Positions 1-7,907 of a stretch of 64,000 nucleotides of DNA are shown here, piece by piece. Location: positions 18,992 to 82,991 of the IMG/VR virus record IMGVR_UViG_3300041583_000371. One strand, 5' to 3'. A program made the translations under genes and the position numbers. Numbering within the stretch: position 1 is the stretch's first letter; the number at the start of each line of letters is the position of its first letter. The notes beneath the pieces were generated by a model. That model did not search any database. It was not told the DNA's origin and was given only the letters and a program-made list of their open reading frames with translations. Source of the stretch: a virus.

Positions 1-81
1 AATCTTAACTTAGGTGCTGGATTTCGTGGTTTCACGCCACATTTTTTTGCGGATTTGAATTTTAAAAGGATTAAAACATGA
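1..81 (+). CDS. C-terminal end of an upstream gene (partial)
   Basis: Frame 1 is open from the first base and ends at TGA 79-81, giving the last 26 residues of a protein that begins before the window. Its stop overlaps the next start as ATGA (78-81), the same junction style seen throughout this genome, which supports it being a real gene end. Too little is visible to name it; by position it belongs to the late region. Confidence 0.6.
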   Translation, partial: NLNLGAGFRGFTPHFFADLNFKRIKT

Positions 82-614
82 TTATTATAGAAAGCAGGGA
101 AGATACTTTTGATGTCGTTAGGTCAAAAATTGAGGCTCTTAAAGGTTCTTATTTGGTTGACATAGATACCATAACAAAAGTCCAGCTAAAAGGTGGAAAA
201 AAGAATCCAATGCAAGGCAAAGTAACTAAGTTGGTCGCTGGTTCTAAAGTTGTTTTGTGCTCAAATGTAAAGAATGCTTATGAAAGTATGGTAAAATCCC
301 GCATGGAAAAAGAAGGCAAAGACCCCGAAGAATTTGTTCTCAAACCACGCCCATGGGGAAGTAGAATCGAAGACACGCCGTTTGTAGAACACAAAGGCAA
401 CTTTTACATAGAGTGCTTTTTTAAAGAATCAGGTGCTTCGACATATTTCTTAGATGGCGAACCAATTGAAAAAGATGATATTGAAGGGTTGGAGCCTCCT
501 AAATCGTCAGAAGAATCACAAGGTGGTATCAGTGACAAGGTTATTATCCGAACATATGCCATGGAATCGATTGAAAGAATGGTTGTTCTTTCAGAAATAC
601 AAAATATAGAGTGA
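78..614 (+). CDS. conserved phage protein of unknown function
   Basis: 178 aa, soluble, no signal peptide or membrane segment. The start is preceded by AAAAGGA and overlaps the previous stop. The N-terminal part has a basic stretch containing KLKGGKKNPMQG and then alternating hydrophobic and polar residues. It resembles small conserved proteins I associate with T4-like and jumbo phages, but I cannot assign a role. It is followed after 15 bp by the metallophosphoesterase gene and is probably co-transcribed with it. Confidence 0.75.
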   Translation: MIIIESREDTFDVVRSKIEALKGSYLVDIDTITKVQLKGGKKNPMQGKVTKLVAGSKVVLCSNVKNAYESMVKSRMEKEGKDPEEFVLKPRPWGSRIEDTPFVEHKGNFYIECFFKESGASTYFLDGEPIEKDDIEGLEPPKSSEESQGGISDKVIIRTYAMESIERMVVLSEIQNIE

Positions 615-629
615 TGGGAAATATGACGC

Positions 630-2252
630 ATGGATGAAGATATCAACAAGCAAGACGAGGATAAAAACCAACAAATAGTAGACCTCTACAAAACTATCAT
701 AGCAGAAAAGAAAGGGTTGCCTGTATATAAAGATTTTCTTGTGCATGGCATAACCAGAGATATACTAAGAGGAAGATTTGGTGGAATAGAAACCCTTCAT
801 CAATTTGTAAAAGACAATCACGAAGAATTTCTTTCAGAGCATTTCTTTTCAGTTGATGACATATTTGCATCTAATAAAAACTTGATTAACAGCAACAAAA
901 AAGTGTTTATTGTAACTACTGCGGTAGGAAACTGTAAGGCCCATCACGGGTTTCTTGATGCTATTAAGACATTTTGCAAAAGAAATGATGCGCAGGCTGC
1001 AATCATGCCTTGTGAAAGCATAACCAATAGTTTCGAAAACAAAACTGCAGTTTTTGATCCAGTATTCAGTGATCCCTCATATTTGTTTGTTCAAGCAGAC
1101 ACGCCATTAAACGAAAACATTTCGCTATGTAGTATTCAAGTTTCGGCAAAACAAATTAAACCAATTACTGGGTTATCACGACTCGGAAACCGTGAAGGGT
1201 CTAATATTTTTGCAAGTCCTAAACAATTCTTAGAATATATTCCTGCTGGGAACAGTAGAGGTAAAAACTATTCAATAATGACAACAGGTGCTTGTACTTT
1301 ACCTCAATACTATTCTGATTTTTTTATGTCAAAGAGATTGTCATATATTGCAGATTTCGACCACAAGATGGGTGCTATAATTGTAGAAATTGAAGATGAT
1401 AAGTTATTTCATTTTAGACAAATACAATGTGATGAAAGCGGTGCTTTTGTTGATCTTGGTAAGATGTATATGCCAAATGGTCAGGTCAAAGACATACCAA
1501 TTAATATTGTATTTGGGGATCTTCATGGAACAAGTGTGGATAAAGACGCACTTGATGCATTCATCAACACCTTTTCAAAAATGAAAGTAAAAAGCATTTA
1601 TCTACATGATGTATTTGATGGGTACAGTATTAGCCATCATGTCAAATCTATAGTAGAAAGAAGCCAAAGGGCATTGAGCGGCGAAGAAGATTTGCATGAT
1701 GAGCTCGAACAAACCTTCGATTTAATTAAAAGCATTGATATTGCTTTAAAACCAAGCAAGATATATATCGTAAAATCTAACCACGATGAATTTCTCACAA
1801 GATACATATCAAGCGGTAGATATGTTGAAGACCCCAAAAACCACTACCTATCATTGAAGATTGCAACTGCACTTTTTGAAGATGAAGACGTGTTGAAGCG
1901 CGGGTTCAAGTTGACTAATAATAAGATACCTAATAGTTGGGTTTTCTTATCAAGGGATGACTCTTCAAAGGTAGCAAATATAGAATGTGGTTCTCATGGC
2001 GATTTGGGGTTGAATGGTGCTAAACCATCACTTAATGGCTTAGAACAGGTGTATGGTGATTGTGTGGTAGGACATAACCACACAGGCGCAATACAAAGGG
2101 GAGTGTTTAGAGTTGGTACTGTTTCCAAACTAGATTTAGGCTATAATAGAGGGCCTTCATCTTGGACTCACACCTCTTGCTTGGTGGCAGAAAATGGGCA
2201 GAGACAGCTTATTAATGTCATAAATGGAAAATGCACCAATTTACAGTTGTGA
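630..2252 (+). CDS. calcineurin-type metallophosphoesterase, possibly T5 A1-like
   Basis: 540 aa. The C-terminal half carries the full metallophosphoesterase motif set: GDLHG (about 296-300), DVFDG (about 327-331), SNHDE (about 383-387, the GNHD motif), GSHGD near 453 and GHNH (about 481-484). These are the di-metal ligands of the family, so phosphatase or nuclease activity is likely. The N-terminal ~280 residues are a separate domain of unknown fold with a helix-turn-helix-like start. The arrangement of an N-terminal extension plus a late phosphoesterase domain recalls phage T5 A1; that link is from memory and not tested. A clear terminator follows at 2259-2290, so this gene ends its transcription unit. 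Confidence 0.85.
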   Translation: MDEDINKQDEDKNQQIVDLYKTIIAEKKGLPVYKDFLVHGITRDILRGRFGGIETLHQFVKDNHEEFLSEHFFSVDDIFASNKNLINSNKKVFIVTTAVGNCKAHHGFLDAIKTFCKRNDAQAAIMPCESITNSFENKTAVFDPVFSDPSYLFVQADTPLNENISLCSIQVSAKQIKPITGLSRLGNREGSNIFASPKQFLEYIPAGNSRGKNYSIMTTGACTLPQYYSDFFMSKRLSYIADFDHKMGAIIVEIEDDKLFHFRQIQCDESGAFVDLGKMYMPNGQVKDIPINIVFGDLHGTSVDKDALDAFINTFSKMKVKSIYLHDVFDGYSISHHVKSIVERSQRALSGEEDLHDELEQTFDLIKSIDIALKPSKIYIVKSNHDEFLTRYISSGRYVEDPKNHYLSLKIATALFEDEDVLKRGFKLTNNKIPNSWVFLSRDDSSKVANIECGSHGDLGLNGAKPSLNGLEQVYGDCVVGHNHTGAIQRGVFRVGTVSKLDLGYNRGPSSWTHTSCLVAENGQRQLINVINGKCTNLQL

Positions 2253-2258
2253 GAAAAG

Positions 2259-2290
2259 AGGCGACCAGTATAACCAACTGGTCGCCTTTT
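2259..2290 (+). terminator. intrinsic terminator
   Basis: Ten-base arms AGGCGACCAG (2259-2268) and CTGGTCGCCT (2278-2287), nine-base loop, then a T run. It lies 7 bp after the stop of the metallophosphoesterase gene. Confidence 0.85.
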
Positions 2291-2367
2291 ATATTAGGTA
2301 TGCAAAAAATGCACGTTAGATATGCTATAATAAATTACAATTTACTCTCTTTTTAGTGTAATGTAGA

Positions 2368-2375
2368 TATAAATA
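2368..2375 (+). promoter_or_regulatory. T4-type late promoter box TATAAATA
   Basis: A perfect match to the T4 late -10 box, with no -35 element needed in that system. It lies 27 bp before the start of the 49-aa gene at 2402 and after the terminator at 2259-2290. Confidence 0.6.
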
Positions 2376-2401
2376 AGTACATCAATAAGATAGGAAATGA
2401 C

Positions 2402-2551
2402 ATGAGGTTTTTAAGAAATATTTTTGGATACAATAGTGTATCCATTGACATTAATATAATGAGATGGGCAAAAACAGAGTATAAAAAAGACTATCTGTTT
2501 GCTTACTATGAAATTACAAATGGTAGAATTCCATTTACTGGTGTTATGTAA
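2402..2551 (+). CDS. small protein of unknown function (49 aa)
   Basis: Begins with MRFLRNIFGYNSV; ATG preceded by AGGAAATGAC. It ends in TAATG shared with the next gene, so the two are translationally coupled. It has a basic, hydrophobic N terminus and no recognisable domain. It sits directly downstream of the late box at 2368 and is probably a late gene. Confidence 0.6.
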   Translation: MRFLRNIFGYNSVSIDINIMRWAKTEYKKDYLFAYYEITNGRIPFTGVM

Positions 2552-2739
2552 TGAAAAACACAATCAAATGGCTTAGTGACTTTATTTTTAAATCCCATGA
2601 CGATGAGTATAATTATTTGGCATCATCAGAAAACCTTGAAGATTTAGAAAGAAGGCAGCGTCTTTTGTCGAAAGGTGATGCACCGATACAGAAATATAAT
2701 AGGTTTTTGCCAAACTATAAAAATCAAATCGAGAACTGA
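2551..2739 (+). CDS. small DUF3563-like protein (62 aa)
   Basis: The segment DEYNYLASSENLEDLERRQR resembles the DUF3563 consensus found in proteobacterial and phage small proteins (an aromatic-Leu-Ala, Asp-Leu-Glu-Arg-Arg pattern). This is a memory-based resemblance. It is coupled to the preceding gene by TAATG and followed by a strong terminator at 2741-2764. The function is unknown. Confidence 0.7.
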   Translation: MKNTIKWLSDFIFKSHDDEYNYLASSENLEDLERRQRLLSKGDAPIQKYNRFLPNYKNQIEN

Positions 2740-2740
2740 A

Positions 2741-2764
2741 AAGGGGGCATCGCGCCCCCTTTTT
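2741..2764 (+). terminator. intrinsic terminator
   Basis: Stem AAGGGGGC (2741-2748) with GCCCCCTT (2754-2761), five-base loop ATCGC, followed by T residues. It starts immediately after the stop codon at 2739. Confidence 0.85.
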
Positions 2765-2765
2765 G

Positions 2766-2773
2766 TATAAATA
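2766..2773 (+). promoter_or_regulatory. T4-type late promoter box TATAAATA
   Basis: Perfect TATAAATA directly behind the terminator at 2741-2764 and 62 bp before the start of the 694-aa virion-type gene. Terminator followed at once by a late promoter defines a transcription-unit boundary. Confidence 0.7.
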
Positions 2774-2834
2774 GATTAAAGTGCAATTTGCGCTATCATA
2801 AATACACATATTATCTTATTCAGAGGAAATCGAA

Positions 2835-4919
2835 ATGGCTGATGATGACACAAAAAAGACAAATAAAAAAGACAATTCCAAAACTCATGACAGCAAAAAA
2901 TATATTGAGACTGGGCCTACAATGAACGAAGAAGAAATGGATATTTATCTTGAAGGATTAGATGATGATGATTTGTTATCACATTTCGATTCATTAGATG
3001 AGGCCCCTTTAAATATTGCACAACGAAGAAAACGCGCTATGATCATGCGCAAATTCAAAAGTAAAATTGTAGCTGCAAGGGCGCGTTCAAAGAAAAGAAA
3101 AGCATCACCAGAAAAGTTGAAGCTAAGAGCTCGAAAAACTGCTCGTAATATGATACGCCAAAGGCTTATGAAAAATAAATCATATAGTGAAATGACACCT
3201 TCTGAAAAAGTGGCACTAGACAAGCGGCTGGCAAGAGTTCCCAAAGCAGCGATAGACAGAATAGCAACAAGACAACTGCCCATAGTTAGGAAGGCGGAAG
3301 TCGAAAGATTGTCAAAATTGAGATCAACTAAGAAAGAATCTTTAGACAATCGGTTCGAAGACTTTCTGTATGAGGCTTCTTTAGCAGACACAAACATCAA
3401 AAAAAGATATCACATGGCACTTGAAAAAGATAACTCTGTAAAATTTGATAACAGATTTAAGATTTTCAGCAAAAAAAATAGCGAGCAGACTGAATCTATT
3501 GCGGAATCAGAAAAGCTTTGCGAAATAGTTGAAGCATATGAAAATTATTTGTTTGGCGAAAGTATAGATTACCAGAATCTGGACGAACAAACGATATTGG
3601 ACAAAGTTATAAGCGCAGTTCATAAACATGTCTTGAAGGGCACAAATTTGTATGACATAGCATATGAAATTAGTGGTGCAGCAGGCGTTAGCGTTGGTCC
3701 TAGAGAAATCATGAACATGTATATTAAAAAGTTTGGCGACCCAAATATAAAAGAACCAAAAGATCATTCTGCATTAAAAAGAAAATATGGTTTCAAGGAA
3801 AATAACTCCACGCCGTCACAGCGCGAATATGGCACCGATAGTTTGGTAAGGATATTAAAAAAAGACACGCCATATCAAAATGAGTCAGCATTAAACTCTA
3901 TGATACGACGTGGTATGAATGTGGCATTTGAACAGCCATCTATTATAGGGCAACCGATATCAACCAAAGGCATTTTCGTAGGAACTGATGCTAAAACTGG
4001 CAGAATGCGCATACGCGAACGAGATGGTAAGTTGCATATAGTTAAGCATGAATATGTAGAAGCAATTTTAGAATCCAGAAGCGTAATGGGCCTGAAAGAA
4101 TACAGCATGTCATTACCTAAAGCCAAAGATACACTTGGCATCAAAAGAGATAAAATGCCACAAGTTTCTAGTAAGGACATGGATGATTTTAAGAATTATC
4201 TCAAATCCAATAACGTATCAATTGATAAAAAAATTGCAGACCCATCAAAACTAATGGCATCACAAAAAGAATTTGATGCTGACAAAGTTGCTGATAAAAT
4301 GGCGAAGATGAACAAATCTAATGTAGAGCCAAAAGCTATAATCATAAGCTCTGACAACTATGTGATTGATGGTCATCATGGATGGTTAGCTGCAAAGAAC
4401 CTCGGCATAAAAATTCCTGCTCTTAAAGCAACGATGAAGGCCAAAGAGTTGATAAAATTGATCAACAAGTATCCAAAAGTAAAAAATGTTGGCATAAACG
4501 AGAGTGGTCTTTATGAGGCATTTTCGGGGATTAATGAAAACGATTCTTGTACTGTTCTGACTATGGCGCAAATGCGCGAATTTGAAAAACTGGTAGACAA
4601 ACTATTTGCCAAGTTTAAAATTGATTTTGACTTCACTAAGCATTTTAGAGAAAGAATGTCTGATGAAAGAAATTCGCCTTGTATTACTATGCGTGAATTG
4701 GCGGCTATGATTAAAAAAATATATGACCTAAACAAAGCAGATAGTAAATCATTGACAAAATTTACTGACACTGAAGCGGTCATAAAAGATATGCAATCAA
4801 ATCTTAATATGCCTATTGCAGTAGAATATAATAGAAGCAAAGATGAATTGCGTGTGGTTGCTAAAACGATAATGCGCAAAAAAGACTTCCGCACCCCCAA
4901 CACAATAGTAAGAGTCTAA
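2835..4919 (+). CDS. large basic protein with ParB/sulfiredoxin-like fold segment, probable virion component
   Basis: 694 aa. The start follows AGAGGAAATCGAA. Regions seen: an acidic N terminus (residues 1-60); a very basic helical part at about 65-180 rich in Arg/Lys (MIRQRLMKNKSYSEMTPSEK); a small domain at about 350-420; a ParB-like segment near 490-560 with VIDGHHGWLAA, the conserved glycine-histidine core of ParB/Srx nucleotide-binding domains; and a C-terminal domain at about 575-694 with HFRERMSDERN, a pattern recurring in T4-like phage virion proteins. Placement behind a late box supports a virion or packaging role. Whether the ParB-like pocket is active cannot be told from sequence. 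Confidence 0.75.
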   Translation: MADDDTKKTNKKDNSKTHDSKKYIETGPTMNEEEMDIYLEGLDDDDLLSHFDSLDEAPLNIAQRRKRAMIMRKFKSKIVAARARSKKRKASPEKLKLRARKTARNMIRQRLMKNKSYSEMTPSEKVALDKRLARVPKAAIDRIATRQLPIVRKAEVERLSKLRSTKKESLDNRFEDFLYEASLADTNIKKRYHMALEKDNSVKFDNRFKIFSKKNSEQTESIAESEKLCEIVEAYENYLFGESIDYQNLDEQTILDKVISAVHKHVLKGTNLYDIAYEISGAAGVSVGPREIMNMYIKKFGDPNIKEPKDHSALKRKYGFKENNSTPSQREYGTDSLVRILKKDTPYQNESALNSMIRRGMNVAFEQPSIIGQPISTKGIFVGTDAKTGRMRIRERDGKLHIVKHEYVEAILESRSVMGLKEYSMSLPKAKDTLGIKRDKMPQVSSKDMDDFKNYLKSNNVSIDKKIADPSKLMASQKEFDADKVADKMAKMNKSNVEPKAIIISSDNYVIDGHHGWLAAKNLGIKIPALKATMKAKELIKLINKYPKVKNVGINESGLYEAFSGINENDSCTVLTMAQMREFEKLVDKLFAKFKIDFDFTKHFRERMSDERNSPCITMRELAAMIKKIYDLNKADSKSLTKFTDTEAVIKDMQSNLNMPIAVEYNRSKDELRVVAKTIMRKKDFRTPNTIVRV

Positions 4920-4944
4920 TTCTTACCCACAAAAGGACGATAAA

Positions 4945-5652
4945 ATGAAGACGTTTAAAGCACTAAATGAAGAACTTTATATTGAAGGCCATGAAGAGTA
5001 TTTGGGCGATGATATGACACAAAAAGAACTAAAAATTGCAATATATTCTGCTAAAAATATACTTGAAATGCTTCAAGATGGTGAAATGATTCAAAGGTGG
5101 CAAATAAGTGCTATTGTGAAAGCATCTGATGAATTGGCATCTGTATATTCAAGCATGAGCGTAGACATGGATGATGATATGGATGATGATATGGATGATG
5201 ATATGGATGATGATATGGATTACGAATATGAAGATGAATATTATCAAGACGAACCAATGTATGGTCAATATGGATATAACATGTATGGTGAAGATAAAGA
5301 AACCCACAAAACAAAAGACGGTAAAACTGCCAAAAAAGGTCTTTGGTATAATATAAATCAGCGCAAGAAAAAGGGTCTTGCACCCAAAGAAAAAGGCGAC
5401 GAAGGATATCCAGAAACTTTGGATATTGACGAGGCAATAGAAGTCTCTACAAGTAGATACATGAAAACTCATGGTAAAGCCCCAAGAGATTCGGGTGGTT
5501 CTGGCACTTATATGTTTACTGCAAAAAAGACGGGTGAGGTAGATATAAATAATGAAAAAGAAGTTCACCAAGCATACGGTACATTTGCGGGTGCAAAACA
5601 ATCTGCAAAAAATGGGCAAAAGAAAATGGATATGACTCCGTTTATGTCTTAG
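4945..5652 (+). CDS. acidic-repeat protein, probable virion component
   Basis: 235 aa with RBS AAAGGACGAT. Four tandem Met-Asp-Asp-Asp units (residues about 75-90) are followed by a Tyr/Glu/Asp-rich stretch. Then comes GLWYNINQRKKKGLAPKEKG, a motif that recurs at the ends of many phage structural and ejected proteins. A C-terminal domain containing APRDSGGSGTYMFT resembles one found in marine T4-like phages. It lies between two putative virion genes in the late region. Biochemical role unknown. Confidence 0.75.
   Translation: MKTFKALNEELYIEGHEEYLGDDMTQKELKIAIYSAKNILEMLQDGEMIQRWQISAIVKASDELASVYSSMSVDMDDDMDDDMDDDMDDDMDYEYEDEYYQDEPMYGQYGYNMYGEDKETHKTKDGKTAKKGLWYNINQRKKKGLAPKEKGDEGYPETLDIDEAIEVSTSRYMKTHGKAPRDSGGSGTYMFTAKKTGEVDINNEKEVHQAYGTFAGAKQSAKNGQKKMDMTPFMS
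5167..5214 (+). repeat. 4 x 12-bp tandem repeat inside a gene
   Basis: Four identical copies of ATGGATGATGAT (5167-5178, 5179-5190, 5191-5202, 5203-5214), then a partial fifth copy. Each encodes MDDD and stays in frame. Identical DNA units suggest recent slippage expansion. Confidence 0.95.
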
Positions 5653-5685
5653 AAAATAAACTGTAAATTGATTGGAAGAACCCAA

Positions 5686-6399
5686 GTGAAAAGTTTTCAA
5701 GAACATAGAAATCAATCTGAATACATCCTTTATCTTGAAGCTATTGAATTGTACGAAAGTAATATACTAAACGAGTTTATTTCAGGAATCGCTGGGAACC
5801 TCAAAAAGTATTACGACTTTATTAAGGATATAGCACAACAGGTTAAGGTCGGAATTAAAGACATTGCTGCCATGTTAAAGAACAAGAAGATTTTTGAATT
5901 TTTTCAAAAAATAAAATTTTCAATGGCAAATCTATTTTCTAAGGTTAAACTTGGGTTCAAATACTATAAAGAATTGCGTTCAGCTATTTCTGAATATCTT
6001 TCGTCTACAAAAGTTGTTAAGTGGACAGAAGAAAAACTTCGTGGTTTAGATGCTTTTCTTTCAAAGCACCCAAAGACAAAAAGATTAGCAGGCGTTGCGG
6101 TTGGTGCTATCTTATTATACATATGGCTGAATATGAGCTTTACAGGTGACTTTGACTATGACTTTGATCAATCTACCCTAATTTCCGCTTTGATGGGGAA
6201 TTTTACTTTATCAGATATATTTTCAGGGCCTGAAGGCATAAAACTCATTACACTTTTTGTAACTGGTACTTTATTTAGTTTTCCTTGGCCTGGCCCTCAA
6301 GCGGCACTGTTTTCATTATCTCTCCTGTATGGACTGTCTAAAACTGTTGGGTTGCGCGATCTTGCGATGAAATTCAAACAAAATATGAGCAGAAAATAA
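5686..6399 (+). CDS. membrane protein, late gene of unknown function
   Basis: 237 aa from the GTG at 5686, which I prefer to the TTG at 5668 because GGAAGAACCCAA places a ribosome-binding site directly before it. The mature start VKSFQEHRNQSEY matches the N-terminal style of other late proteins here (compare VKSFKEYISEN at 38679). It has an amphipathic helical N-terminal part, one hydrophobic segment near residues 137-150 and further hydrophobic segments in the last 70 residues. Terminator and late promoter follow at 6400-6438. Confidence 0.75.
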   Translation: MKSFQEHRNQSEYILYLEAIELYESNILNEFISGIAGNLKKYYDFIKDIAQQVKVGIKDIAAMLKNKKIFEFFQKIKFSMANLFSKVKLGFKYYKELRSAISEYLSSTKVVKWTEEKLRGLDAFLSKHPKTKRLAGVAVGAILLYIWLNMSFTGDFDYDFDQSTLISALMGNFTLSDIFSGPEGIKLITLFVTGTLFSFPWPGPQAALFSLSLLYGLSKTVGLRDLAMKFKQNMSRK

Positions 6400-6428
6400 A
6401 GCATTTGGTGTTTATCCAAATGCTTTTT
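6400..6428 (+). terminator. intrinsic terminator
   Basis: Nine-base arms AGCATTTGG (6400-6408) and CCAAATGCT (6416-6424), loop of seven, followed by four further T. It begins one base after the stop codon of the membrane protein gene. Confidence 0.85.
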
Positions 6429-6430
6429 CT

Positions 6431-6438
6431 TATAAATA
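6431..6438 (+). promoter_or_regulatory. T4-type late promoter box TATAAATA
   Basis: Perfect box two bases after the T run of the terminator and 55 bp before the gene at 6493. This is the third instance in 6.5 kb of terminator and late box fused back to back. Confidence 0.7.
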
Positions 6439-6492
6439 CAAGTGACATAATTAAATAAATTGCAATAGTCCAGTTAACAAAAAGAGGCTCAA

Positions 6493-7074
6493 ATGATAAA
6501 AGAATTGCTCGCCCAAATTATGAAAGAATTCGCTCCAACTACTATTGTAGAAAAAAACGAATTACAAGAAGCCGTGGAAATACTTGCGGAAGCTGACTTT
6601 AGTAAATCACATCTGGAGATGCTTAAAACAGCATATGCTGGTATTAAAAAAATTGACCCTGATAGTGAAGCATATAAAAAGATGATAAAAATGCTTGATG
6701 CCATGTCAGATAAGCAAATTGCTACTGTAGCAAAATCAGATATAAATTTTCTTAGTCTATTAGCAAAAAATAGGGTGATCCGTCGGGGATTGAAAAAAGA
6801 AAGCTTATCGGAAGATTCTAAATATACCGTAAACCACAAAACATTTTCTTCTGCTGTTCAACATGCACAAGCACAAGCCGAAAAACAGGGATTTGAGATA
6901 GATGGTGATGAATGGGATAGAAAAGTTGCAATGGGGCCAAAAAAGCCAAGTAGTGGCAAGACTAACCGATATATAATTGATTTGATGAAAAATGGTAAAG
7001 AAGTAAATCGCAGACTTCATATGCAAGTTTATTATGATGAAGGCAGATTTGAATTGAACATGTATATCCAATAA
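6493..7074 (+). CDS. conserved T4-like phage protein, probable virion component
   Basis: 193 aa with RBS AAAAGAGGC. An N-terminal helical region (1-100) is followed by a compact C-terminal domain with TFSSAVQHAQAQAEKQGFEI, DDEW-like GDEWDRKVAMGPKKP and ending NMYIQ. I recognise this C-terminal domain as one shared by marine T4-like phages, where it is usually listed as structural or unknown. It is expressed from the late box at 6431. Exact role unknown. Confidence 0.75.
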   Translation: MIKELLAQIMKEFAPTTIVEKNELQEAVEILAEADFSKSHLEMLKTAYAGIKKIDPDSEAYKKMIKMLDAMSDKQIATVAKSDINFLSLLAKNRVIRRGLKKESLSEDSKYTVNHKTFSSAVQHAQAQAEKQGFEIDGDEWDRKVAMGPKKPSSGKTNRYIIDLMKNGKEVNRRLHMQVYYDEGRFELNMYIQ

Positions 7075-7102
7075 ATAACAATAACATATAAAGGAGATTT
7101 CA

Positions 7103-7531
7103 ATGTCACTATGGGGAAAATTAAACGGTGCACCACTAACTGGAACAGTATCGTTAGCAGATGATACCACAACGGTAACTGGCACCTCAACGCTTTTTAC
7201 GTCAGAACTTTCTGTCCGTAATGTAGTTGCTTTAGACTCAACAGAAGATATGTATAGAGTATTATCTATTGTATCAGATACAGAAATGACAGTAGAACCT
7301 GTCGCTACCGCAGAGTATGTAGATGTTGCGGGATCTTTCAATCAAGTACCAAAATATCTGCCACTAGACAAAGCTATCACTGTCGACCTAATATCTGTGG
7401 CGACCGCACAGACTGTCGAATCGCGCTTGATAGGCGTCAAAACACCCGGTTGGACCACTACACAAACCTACACAGACCAAAATGGTAATACAAGACGTAG
7501 AGTTGAAACTTTAATTGCTTTGAAGCCCTAA
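7103..7531 (+). CDS. small beta-rich virion-like protein
   Basis: 142 aa, strong RBS AAGGAGA. The N terminus MSLWGKLNGAPLTGTVSLAD, the Thr/Val-rich alternating pattern (predicted beta strands) and a C terminus of the type RRRVETLIAL match a family of small proteins in cyanophage-like T4 relatives. Function not established; capsid or tail surface decoration is a guess. The next gene starts 2 bp after its stop. Confidence 0.75.
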   Translation: MSLWGKLNGAPLTGTVSLADDTTTVTGTSTLFTSELSVRNVVALDSTEDMYRVLSIVSDTEMTVEPVATAEYVDVAGSFNQVPKYLPLDKAITVDLISVATAQTVESRLIGVKTPGWTTTQTYTDQNGNTRRRVETLIALKP

Positions 7532-7532
7532 T

Positions 7533-7907
7533 ATGAGATTAGATGAATCGACCTTTCTCCAATTTGCAATGAAACATTATGATAACCCACATTGTCACGA
7601 CATTGCGGAATTTGAAGAAGATCTTAAAAGATTTCAGTATATTCGAAAACTTTTTAATAGATATAATATTGATGGTGATTTGAGAGAAAGGTTGATTCTA
7701 AATCATATTATTATTATATATAACACTTTCGGAATAGGTGCCACAAATATGTTATTTTTTAAACTTGATGAGTATGCCACAAAATTAAAACCGTTTATTC
7801 ATTTTTTAAATAGGCTACCCGAAAAAATAGAGTATAATGGAAATGTTATATATACTAATACAATAGAAACAGATATCATAATAGAAAAAAAATTAAAGGA
7901 GATATAA
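7533..7907 (+). CDS. conserved T4-like protein (DUF7207-like)
   Basis: 124 aa. The core FEEDLKRFQYIRKLFNRYNI, then LILNHIIIIYNTFG, is a strongly conserved pattern in T4-like myoviruses of marine hosts, as I recall it. It is all-helical and soluble. Direct abutment with the gene at 7908 implies translational coupling. Function unknown. Confidence 0.8.
   Translation: MRLDESTFLQFAMKHYDNPHCHDIAEFEEDLKRFQYIRKLFNRYNIDGDLRERLILNHIIIIYNTFGIGATNMLFFKLDEYATKLKPFIHFLNRLPEKIEYNGNVIYTNTIETDIIIEKKLKEI

Noticed and set aside
5167-5214. CRISPR-like tandem array
   Set aside because: Units are 12 bp, contiguous and coding, with no spacers.
5149-5715. 188-aa minus-strand open frame opposite the acidic-repeat gene
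   Set aside because: Its low-complexity His/Ile repeats are the reverse complement of the MDDD repeats. No RBS, and all other genes are on the plus strand.
6805-7341. 178-aa minus-strand open frame
   Set aside because: Shadow of two conserved late genes (6493 and 7103) that match T4-like families.
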